Source: Alphaproteobacteria bacterium (lineage in GTDB: Bacteria > Pseudomonadota > Alphaproteobacteria > Micropepsales > Micropepsaceae). Taken from it: 5,342 nucleotides of DNA. Below, one piece after another: positions 1 through 5,342 of this stretch; the stretch's first letter is position 1, and every line of letters begins with the position of its first letter. The position numbers and the translations under genes were made by a program. Location of the stretch: assembly GCA_003246795.1 (NCBI GenBank), contig QKCS01000247.1, positions 1 through 5,342 of the forward strand, given 5' to 3'. The notes under the pieces were generated by a model, which saw nothing but the letters and a program-made list of their open reading frames with translations, ran no database searches and was not told the origin of the DNA.

Positions 1-2
1 CG

Positions 3-1070
3 CTCGTCGAAGCAAGCCATGCGGTCCGCACGGCGCTGACGGACCGGATCCAAGGTCTCTATTACGCACCGCGCTTGCGCACGTATTACGTGGTGCTGGA
101 GTCAGCGCGCGTTGTTGTCGGCGACAGAGTCAAGATCGCCGATCTCGCCGCGATCGAACGCGCCGTTCTTGTGGCGGCCGGCACTGCATTCGCTTCGGAG
201 ACCGCCGACTGTCCGGCCGTGCGCGTCGGCTTCGGCTTGCCAGCGACGAGCCTCGTGCCGGTCGACCATGGCTCCGTTATCCGCTGGAATGCGCGCGTCG
301 GACGCGCCGTGCGCCGGTACTGGAAGCCCGTCACCGTGGCCGCGTTGTTCGGCTTCGGCGCGACGGCGGCGCGCGCCGCCGATCCCGCGGTGGCCGAGCC
401 CAATCTCAAGATCAGCGGCCAGTTCGGCGAGGTTCTCGACGACTATACGTGGGAAGTTCAGGGTCAGTTCACGGCGCCGCTCGGCCAGTCATTCGGCCTG
501 CAGCTCGAAGGCGGCGGCGGCGCGCAGGACGGCCACGACTACTACGGCGCCGGTGCGCATTTGTTCACGCGCGATCCCGACCTTTACATGCTGGGCGTGT
601 TCGGCGCCTACGCCGAGTCGGGCGACTTCGGTTTCGACGTCACGCGCGTCGGCGCGGAAGGCGAGTTCTATCTCTCGGCGCTGACCATTTCCGGCACGGC
701 CGGCTATCAGTTCAGCAACGCCATGGGCGACAGCGCGTTCGGATCGATCGATCTGCGCTGGTATCTGACCAACAATTTCTATCTCCAGGGCGGCGGTTCG
801 ATCGAAGACGATCACGCCTACGGCAAGGTTTCGGCGGAGTGGCAACCTGGCTTTGCGGCGTTGCCCGGGCTGGCGTTCAACGTGCGCGGCGTGTGGGGCG
901 AGGACGACTATCAGAGCGTGATGGGCGGTCTTACCTATTACTTCGGCCCGGCCGTCAGCCTGAAGGACCGCCACCGCAGGTACGATCCCGATTCTGCATT
1001 GTTCGGCTTGTTCCAGACCGTTCGCCAGGAACAGGCGAGACTGTGTTCCTACTACGGCATGAGTTGTTAG
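3..1070 (+). CDS. Outer-membrane beta-barrel protein, frame open at the left edge
   Basis: The frame has no stop from the window start to TAG at 1068-1070. From about 396 onward the product shows the alternating polar/hydrophobic, Gly- and aromatic-rich strands of a small outer-membrane barrel (e.g. TWEVQGQFTAPLG, FGLQLEGGGG, LTISGTAGYQF, SIDLRWYLTNNFYLQGGG). The last strand, VMGGLTYYF, ends in Phe like a BAM recognition signal. It is followed by a 37-residue tail (SLKDRHRR, DPDSALF, LFQTV) ending with Cys pair C-x6-C. A signal peptide with an ARA-A cleavage site begins at GTG 309, giving a 253-residue protein; TTG 75 or a start beyond the window are alternatives. The 102 codons before 309 show a coding-like pattern (about 75% GC at third positions by hand count), so the true start is unresolved. 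I recognise no specific family; the function is unknown, perhaps structural or a small porin. A terminator follows directly. Confidence 0.75.
   Translation, partial: LVEASHAVRTALTDRIQGLYYAPRLRTYYVVLESARVVVGDRVKIADLAAIERAVLVAAGTAFASETADCPAVRVGFGLPATSLVPVDHGSVIRWNARVGRAVRRYWKPVTVAALFGFGATAARAADPAVAEPNLKISGQFGEVLDDYTWEVQGQFTAPLGQSFGLQLEGGGGAQDGHDYYGAGAHLFTRDPDLYMLGVFGAYAESGDFGFDVTRVGAEGEFYLSALTISGTAGYQFSNAMGDSAFGSIDLRWYLTNNFYLQGGGSIEDDHAYGKVSAEWQPGFAALPGLAFNVRGVWGEDDYQSVMGGLTYYFGPAVSLKDRHRRYDPDSALFGLFQTVRQEQARLCSYYGMSC
309..377 (+). other. Predicted signal-peptide coding segment from internal GTG
   Basis: Read from GTG 309, the first 23 codons give a textbook Sec signal peptide: basic n-region (MRRYWK), hydrophobic core (VTVAALFGFG) and Ala-rich c-region ending ARA before ADPAVAEP. 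A GGA at 300-302 lies 6 nt upstream as a weak ribosome binding site. An outer-membrane barrel needs such a signal for export, which supports 309 as the functional start. Against it, the same frame is open and coding-like upstream. Cleavage after position 377 or one Ala later is equally plausible. Confidence 0.6.
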
Positions 1071-1101
1071 CCGTTTGCCTGAGCATGCCCCTCAACTTAG
1101 C

Positions 1102-1129
1102 AGGCGCGGTTTTCCGCGCCTCTTTTTTT
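1102..1129 (+). terminator. Rho-independent terminator after the barrel gene
   Basis: The sequence AGGCGCGG (1102-1109), loop TTTT, then CCGCGCCT (1114-1121) forms a perfect 8-bp GC-rich stem. It is followed by C and seven T residues (1123-1129). It begins 31 nt after the stop codon at 1070, as expected for a terminator of that gene. Confidence 0.9.
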
Positions 1130-1179
1130 GATTTGTCTTGTCTTGAATTGGACACGGGCACTCGTGCTCAAGAGCAGGG

Positions 1180-1527
1180 TTGGCGCCATCAGACGCCGCC
1201 AAGCAACTGGGTTCGATTTACAACCGCCTACAACCAACGGCAGCAGCGCCGGAATTCGATTTCCGATCGGGGGGCGGCTTCGACGAGGACAACTCGTTCG
1301 GCCGTTTGGGCGCCGAATGGCAGCTGGTGTTCTCGGCGCTTCCGGGTCTGGCGTTCCGCGTCGACGGGGTTTTCGGCATCCTCGGCGGCATCACGTACTA
1401 CTTCGGCGCGGATGCGAGCCTGAAGGATCGTCACCGCCGCCAGGATCCGGACAGCGCGCTGTTCTCGCTGTTCCAGACCGTGCAGCAGGAGCAAGCGAAG
1501 CTCTGCGCAAAGTACGGGCCCTGCTAG
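1180..1527 (+). pseudogene. Truncated tandem copy of the barrel gene
   Basis: From about 1246 the frame encodes a clear paralogue of the last third of the preceding gene: GGGFDEDN, GAEWQ, ALPGLAF, GGITYYFG, then the tail SLKDRHRR-DPDSALF-LFQTV-QEQA-LC and a final Cys. Relative to gene 1 it lacks the signal peptide and all earlier strands, and has an in-frame loss of about six residues just before the last strand. The stretch 1180-1245 (APSDAAKQLGSIYNRLQ) has no counterpart in gene 1. The best start, TTG 1180, has AGGG directly abutting it, too close for normal initiation; an in-frame stop lies at 1144-1146. It therefore looks like a decayed 5'-deleted duplicate, although the retained reading frame and its own terminator leave open a short expressed protein of up to 115 residues. 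A partner or regulatory role cannot be judged from sequence. Confidence 0.65.
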
Positions 1528-1550
1528 GCGCTCGCTTCATTTGGCCTTCG

Positions 1551-1587
1551 TCGGGCGCGGGATCGTTTCCCGCGCCCGATTTGTTTT
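1551..1587 (+). terminator. Rho-independent terminator after the truncated copy
   Basis: TCGGGCGCGGGA (1551-1562) pairs perfectly with TCCCGCGCCCGA (1568-1579) around a 5-nt loop, giving a 12-bp stem. It is followed by the T-rich tract TTTGTTTT (1580-1587). It starts 23 nt after the stop codon ending at 1527 and separates the barrel genes from the glycosyltransferase downstream. Confidence 0.85.
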
Positions 1588-1626
1588 GGCGGGCGGCTTG
1601 GCCCTAGACTCCGCGGCGGGATCGTC

Positions 1627-1630
1627 GAGG
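1627..1630 (+). promoter_or_regulatory. Shine-Dalgarno site fixing the glycosyltransferase start
   Basis: GAGG lies 8 nt before GTG 1639, ideal spacing. It favours the GTG over the ATG at 1631, which lies in another frame and abuts the site. Confidence 0.6.
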
Positions 1631-1638
1631 ATGAACGG

Positions 1639-2814
1639 GTGTCGCTGGCTGGCAAGACCATTTTGTTCGCATGGGAGATCGGCGAAGGGCTGGGCCACCT
1701 GCCGCCGCTCAAAGCCATTGCGCGCGCCGCCAAAGCGGATGGCGCCAAACCTGTCTTCGCGCTGCGCGATGCTGTTCTGACGCGCGGGGCGCTAGCCGAG
1801 TTGGGCGCAACGATCCTGCCCGCGCCCTTCTGGCCGACGCCCTCGCCGCCGCCCGTGGCCAGCGGCACCTACGCCGACATTCTGACCGCAAACGGGTTCG
1901 CCACTCCGGCGAACGTGCGCGCGATCGTCGAAGCTTGGGACCAAGTCATCAACCTGACGAAACCCGATTTGATCGTGAGTGAGCATTCGCCTGGGGCGGC
2001 GCTGGCGGCGTATCGAAAGATTCCAGTCGCTATGGTCGGCAACGGGTTCGTCGTGCCGCCAGCCGACGGACCCGAGTTTCCGCCCTACGAGGCGGCGAAG
2101 GGCGAACCCCAGCGGCAGCGGCCGGTTCTGGCCGCGCTGCAGGAGGGCCTGCGGGAGGCGGGACGCGAAGCGCCGGACACGATCACAGATCCGTTTCGCG
2201 GGGCGTTCCGCGGCATCTATACGTTTCCGTCCCTCGATACCTATCGCCACGTCCGGCACGAACCCGTGCTCGGCCCGATCGAGCCGGTGCCGCCGCTCAG
2301 CCCGCTGCCGCCGAAGCGGCGGCTCTTTGCCTATTCAGCGGCGGACTATGCGCTGATCAACGACGTCACGCAGGCCTTGATGGACTTGGGACCGGAGGCG
2401 GCCGCCTATTTTCGTGGGTCCCTGAGTGCACGGGCGAGCGTCATCAAGAGCCGCGGCGTCGAGGTGTTCGACACGGCGCCAGATCTGTCGTCGATCCTGC
2501 CCAAGATGAGCGTGGTCTTTTCGCATGGCGGCACGGGCTTCACATATGCGGCGCTCGCCGCGGGCCGGCCGCACATCCTCAACCCACGCCATTTCGAAGC
2601 GCTTTCGACGGCGCGGGCGCTCGAGGCGCTGGGTGCGGGCATCTGTCTCAATCCGTTCGACCCGAAGCGGTTTCGATCGGCCGTCAAACGCGCCAACGAA
2701 GATGTGGCGCTGCGCGATGCCGCGCAGAAGGCAGGGGCCGCCGCACAAACATTCGTCCGCGACGCGACGCCGCTCGAGACGACAATGACCGCGCTCCGGC
2801 GGCTGTTCACTTAA
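1639..2814 (+). CDS. GT-B glycosyltransferase related to family GT1/MGT
   Basis: The 391-residue length matches the MGT-type glycosyltransferases, which transfer a sugar from a nucleotide donor to small-molecule or lipid acceptors in the cytoplasm. The N-terminal Rossmann half opens with KTILFAWEIGEGLGHLPPL; His20 in GLGH occupies the place of the catalytic base in GT1 enzymes. A proline-rich linker (about residues 215-230) leads to the C-terminal half, where S295-H296-G297-G298-T299-G300 followed by TYAALAAGRPHILNP and a downstream ALGAG form the donor-binding signature. No signal peptide or membrane helix is seen. Start GTG 1639 has a well-placed GAGG. The gene follows a strong terminator, so it should have its own promoter, and it lies 68 bp before the kinase gene on the same strand. 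The acceptor and sugar cannot be told from sequence; sterol, carotenoid, glycolipid or surface-glycan roles are all possible within the family. Confidence 0.85.
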   Translation: MSLAGKTILFAWEIGEGLGHLPPLKAIARAAKADGAKPVFALRDAVLTRGALAELGATILPAPFWPTPSPPPVASGTYADILTANGFATPANVRAIVEAWDQVINLTKPDLIVSEHSPGAALAAYRKIPVAMVGNGFVVPPADGPEFPPYEAAKGEPQRQRPVLAALQEGLREAGREAPDTITDPFRGAFRGIYTFPSLDTYRHVRHEPVLGPIEPVPPLSPLPPKRRLFAYSAADYALINDVTQALMDLGPEAAAYFRGSLSARASVIKSRGVEVFDTAPDLSSILPKMSVVFSHGGTGFTYAALAAGRPHILNPRHFEALSTARALEALGAGICLNPFDPKRFRSAVKRANEDVALRDAAQKAGAAAQTFVRDATPLETTMTALRRLFT

Positions 2815-2882
2815 CGCAATCCTAATTTTGACCGGAAGCCGCGCCGATCCGCGCATCCGTTAACGCCACTTCAGCATGGGGC

Positions 2883-5036
2883 GTGGCAAAAGCAGACTGG
2901 CGGAACAGGCAACAAGCAGTGAGCAACCACCTATCCTTCGTGCGACGTCGAGGGGTGCTTTGGGCGACCGCTTTGGGCGTTGCCGGAGTGTTGGTTGCGT
3001 TCGCCTTGACGCACGCTCCGGCGGGACCGGCAGCGCCCCGCGCTCACGATGGGGCGATCGATCTTTCGCAGTGGAGCTTCGCGCAAGACGGAAGCGTCTC
3101 GCTTGCCGGCGAGTGGCGCTTCTACGCGCGGCGCTGGGCCAGTGAAATCGAAGGAGCCACGCCGGCAACGGTGTCGGTCCCCGGCCTTTGGCCGACCGCC
3201 GATCAAAACGGCGCGCCCATGGGACAGGGGTTTGCCACGTATGCACTCTCGCTCGAACTGCCGGCCATGCCGGACGGTCCGCAGTTCGCGATCGATACCG
3301 GCTACTACTACTCGACCTACAGACTCTATGCGAACGGCGAGCTGATCGCGTCGAGCGGCAATCCGGCCGCATCCGCGGCTGAGGAAGTCGCCCACGCCTA
3401 CAGCCAGGTCGCCGTCTTGCCCGTCGGCGTCAAGGCCGTTGAATTGCGCCTGGAGCTCTCGAACCATCTGCGAAACGTCGGCGGATCGTTCGTCGCACCG
3501 CGGTTGGGTCTGCGCAGCGCCGTCGCCGGCCATCGGGACCTGATCGTTACGCTGTCGATCCTCCTGGTTGGGGCGATGCTCTTCAGCGCGTCGTATTTCT
3601 TTGTCGTCTTCGCGCTTTCGCGCGAAAGCGAAAGTCTGTGGTTCGCCGTTTTCGCTGCTCTGTTGGGTCTGAGGACGCTTCTGATCGAACCGCTCGCCAC
3701 GAACGCCGTTCCCGTGATCGGACAGGATTGGGTCTGGCGCGTGGATTTCGCCGCCTCGATCCTCTTGCTGCCGACGGCCTACTGGTTCTTCGCGCTCAAC
3801 TTTCCGAACCAAATCGCGCGCCGCTTCGGCCCACCGCTGGCGGGGCTGGGGTTTGTGGGCGCCCTGGCCAGCATCGTTCTTGGCCCGGATGCCGGCGCCT
3901 TGGCGATCAAGGCGTGCCAGTATTTCGTTCCGCTTCTCATCGTCTATCTGACGCAAGCCTTCGTGCGCGCCGTTTGGCAGCGGGAGGCAGGCGCCGGCCT
4001 GGCGTTCGCGGGATGGCTCTTGAGCGCCAGCGCCGTCGTGCACGACATCCTGCTCGACGTCGGTTTCATCACGGGCATCAATCTGATCCCGTTCGGATTC
4101 CTGACCTTCTTCCTTTGCCTGTCCGGAACGCTGGTTGCGCGCTACAGTGACGCGTTCCGGCGAAGCGAAGAACTCTCGCAATCCATGAAGACGCGCAACG
4201 TCGATCTGGAGGCCGCGGTCGCCGAGCGCACGCACGAACTCAGCGACAAGATCGAGGAGCTGAAACGCAGCAAAGCGGAACTCGAGCGCGCGCGCAGCGA
4301 AGCCGTTTCCGCCAACGTCGCGAAGTCGCGCTTCCTGGCGATGATGAGCCACGAACTGCGGACGCCTCTGAATTCCATTCTGGGTTTTTCAGACATCATT
4401 CAGGCCGAGACGTTGGGTCCCCTGGGCGATAAACGATACGGCGAGTACGCGGGGCACATTCACGACAGCGGTTCGCATCTTCTCAACCTGATCGGCGATT
4501 TGCTGGACCTATCCCGGATCGAAGCGGGCAAGGTAAATCTGAAACTCGAATCGCTGGACATCACCGAGATCTGCGAAAGCGCGGCGCGCCACGCGGCGAC
4601 GCGCGAACGGCGCGCCTCGGACGCCGTCACGATGGCGTTTCAGCCCGACCTGCCGGCGGTCAGGGCCGACCAACGCGCCGTCACGCAGATGATCATCAAC
4701 TTGCTGTCGAATGCGCTGAAGTTCACGCCGCCCGAGGGACGCATCACGCTCGCCGCGCGAACGCGCGCAGACCGCGGCGTGTCGATCGAAGTGGCGGATA
4801 CGGGTGTGGGGATGGACGCGGACGAGATTCCGAAAGCGCTCGCCCTCTTCTCTCAGGTCGACGACGGGCACGCGCGTAAGCACGAGGGGACGGGTCTTGG
4901 CCTTCCCATCGTGAAGTCGCTGATCGAACTGCACGGCGGCACGCTCTCGCTCGAAAGCGAGAAGGGCCGCGGCACGATCGTCCGTCTCGACTTCCCGCCG
5001 CAGGCAACGGTGCGGCGGGAAACCGAAGCCGCTTAG
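2883..5036 (+). CDS. 7TMR-DISM membrane sensor histidine kinase
   Basis: This 717-residue hybrid membrane sensor has, in order: an N-terminal hydrophobic anchor (about 24-42); a periplasmic jelly-roll domain (about 57-215; LAGEWRFY, VPGLW, TYRLYANGELIASSGN, ELSNHLRNVGG) typical of the 7TMR-DISM extracellular domain, a carbohydrate-binding-like fold; seven membrane helices (about 219-418) with LGLRTLL in helix 2 and HDILLDVG in helix 6; a coiled coil (about 425-480); HisKA with phospho-acceptor His490 in MMSHELRTPLN; and HATPase with N box NLLSNALKF (N606, N610), G1 DTGVGM (639-644) and G2 GTGLGL (669-674). All catalytic motifs are intact, so an active kinase is expected. The HisKA region (ILGFSDII, GPLG, YGEYAGHIHDSGSHLL, DLSRIEAGK) resembles the PleC/DivJ/PdhS group of Alphaproteobacteria. 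No receiver domain or adjacent regulator is present. The start is uncertain: GTG 2883 has no well-spaced ribosome site, whereas GTG 2919 has AGG 9 nt upstream and keeps the anchor intact. Confidence 0.93.
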   Translation: MAKADWRNRQQAVSNHLSFVRRRGVLWATALGVAGVLVAFALTHAPAGPAAPRAHDGAIDLSQWSFAQDGSVSLAGEWRFYARRWASEIEGATPATVSVPGLWPTADQNGAPMGQGFATYALSLELPAMPDGPQFAIDTGYYYSTYRLYANGELIASSGNPAASAAEEVAHAYSQVAVLPVGVKAVELRLELSNHLRNVGGSFVAPRLGLRSAVAGHRDLIVTLSILLVGAMLFSASYFFVVFALSRESESLWFAVFAALLGLRTLLIEPLATNAVPVIGQDWVWRVDFAASILLLPTAYWFFALNFPNQIARRFGPPLAGLGFVGALASIVLGPDAGALAIKACQYFVPLLIVYLTQAFVRAVWQREAGAGLAFAGWLLSASAVVHDILLDVGFITGINLIPFGFLTFFLCLSGTLVARYSDAFRRSEELSQSMKTRNVDLEAAVAERTHELSDKIEELKRSKAELERARSEAVSANVAKSRFLAMMSHELRTPLNSILGFSDIIQAETLGPLGDKRYGEYAGHIHDSGSHLLNLIGDLLDLSRIEAGKVNLKLESLDITEICESAARHAATRERRASDAVTMAFQPDLPAVRADQRAVTQMIINLLSNALKFTPPEGRITLAARTRADRGVSIEVADTGVGMDADEIPKALALFSQVDDGHARKHEGTGLGLPIVKSLIELHGGTLSLESEKGRGTIVRLDFPPQATVRRETEAA

Positions 5037-5342
5037 ATTTCGGCCGCCGCCTTCGGCGCGGCGAGCCCGACGAGGCAGCCTTCCGGATCTTCGATCACGG
5101 CGATGCGGACACCTTCGTTCGTGTCGGCCGGATCGCTCACGACCTTGCCGCCCAGCTGCTTCGCGCGATCGACCGCCTCGTCGACATTGGCCACCTGGAT
5201 GTAGGTGAACCAGCCGGCGCGCGCGCCCTTGAAGCCGGCGTCCGTGATCTTCATGACGCCCGCGACCTCGTCGCCTTTCGACAGCATCACCATGTAGCCG
5301 GCTTCGCCCGGGACGGCCAAGCGCGACGGCTCGTCGAGCGAT
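5033..5342 (-). CDS. VOC (glyoxalase-fold) family protein, 5' end outside window
   Basis: The frame is open from the right edge to TAA (complement of 5033-5035), giving about 102 C-terminal residues. They form one beta-alpha-beta-beta-beta VOC module: GYMVMLSKGDEVAGVMKI, WFTYIQVANVDEAVDRAKQLGGKVV, then DTNEGVRIAVIEDPEGCLVGL. This pattern matches VOC proteins of the Cfp30B-like type that are usually annotated only as VOC family or glyoxalase-like. The usual metal-ligand Glu near the C-terminal end of the last strand is absent (DPEG-CLVGL), so classical metal-dependent glyoxalase or dioxygenase chemistry is doubtful. A TTG at 5320 is an in-frame codon, but the preceding residues (SLDEPSR) continue the fold, so the true start lies beyond the window. 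The gene is convergent with the kinase, and the two stop codons overlap. The function is unknown. Confidence 0.82.
   Translation of the reverse strand, partial: SLDEPSRLAVPGEAGYMVMLSKGDEVAGVMKITDAGFKGARAGWFTYIQVANVDEAVDRAKQLGGKVVSDPADTNEGVRIAVIEDPEGCLVGLAAPKAAAEI

Larger units (their letters stand above)
772..1587 (+). repeat. Diverged tandem duplication of barrel 3' end plus terminator
   Basis: The segment 772-1129 (end of the first barrel gene plus its terminator) and 1246-1587 (remnant plus its terminator) align as direct copies. The encoded tails are identical at roughly 29 of 36 positions. Many DNA differences fall in third codon positions, meaning an old duplication that was under protein-level selection for some time. 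Both units end with a hairpin sharing the core GGCGCGG/CCGCGCC placed 23-31 nt after the stop. Confidence 0.75.

Noticed and set aside
364..381. Perfect 18-bp GC-only palindrome in the signal-peptide region (CGGCGGCGCGCGCCGCCG)
   Set aside because: It is made of Ala and Arg codons of the signal-peptide c-region in GC-rich DNA, so low complexity explains it.
86..409. Long minus-strand open frame opposite the barrel gene
   Set aside because: Its translation is Ala/Arg/Thr-rich and featureless, and it shares third-position periodicity with the plus-strand frame; a shadow frame.
1581..1610. Possible promoter TTGTTT, 18-bp gap, TAGACT before the glycosyltransferase
   Set aside because: Only about 3 of 6 and 4 of 6 consensus matches, and it overlaps the terminator T-tract; too weak to call.
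2828..2882. TTGACC at 2828-2833 as a -35 element for the kinase
   Set aside because: No acceptable -10 sequence lies 16-18 nt downstream.
2876..3145. ATG-started 89-codon frame just upstream of and overlapping the kinase start
   Set aside because: The product is Arg/Ser/Gly-rich without a domain and lies out of frame with the kinase; not supported as a gene.
2931..4352. 473-codon minus-strand open frame opposite the kinase
   Set aside because: It is a composition-driven shadow rich in Arg, Glu and Gln with no domain; the plus-strand kinase has intact motifs throughout.

Overview
The window is GC-rich, with the codon-position GC pattern of a high-GC proteobacterium. The histidine-kinase core resembles the PleC/DivJ type, and the small outer-membrane barrels also fit Alphaproteobacteria, possibly Hyphomicrobiales. 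That assignment is an inference: no rRNA or housekeeping marker is present.

Layout from left to right: (1) positions 3-1070 (+) hold a frame open to the left edge. Its 3' two thirds encode a small outer-membrane beta-barrel with an aromatic-ended last strand and a charged C-terminal tail carrying two cysteines. A very good signal peptide starts at an internal GTG (309), yet the 100 codons before it also look coding. (2) A strong intrinsic terminator follows at 1102-1129. (3) Positions 1180-1527 (+) hold a diverged copy of the last third of gene 1, without signal peptide or early strands, closed by a second, similar terminator (1551-1587). (4) Positions 1639-2814 (+) encode a GT-B glycosyltransferase related to family GT1/MGT. 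(5) Positions 2883-5036 (+) encode a membrane sensor histidine kinase: N-terminal anchor, periplasmic 7TMR-DISM-type jelly-roll domain, seven membrane helices, coiled coil, HisKA and HATPase. (6) Positions 5033-5342 (-) hold the C-terminal part of a VOC/glyoxalase-fold protein, convergent with the kinase and overlapping it at the stop codons.

The two terminators isolate the barrel genes from each other and from the glycosyltransferase. The glycosyltransferase and kinase are co-directional with a 68-bp gap and no clear terminator, so co-transcription is possible. No response regulator is visible, so the kinase's partner must be encoded elsewhere or just outside the window. Outer-membrane proteins, a glycosyltransferase and a kinase with a carbohydrate-binding-like sensor would fit an envelope or glycan theme, but proximity is the only evidence for a link.

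The least explained items are the barrel pair, in which the C-terminal tail is conserved better than the barrel, and the coding-like extension in front of an apparent signal peptide. I see no complete novel multi-gene system, no CRISPR array, no tRNA or rRNA gene and no insertion sequence.
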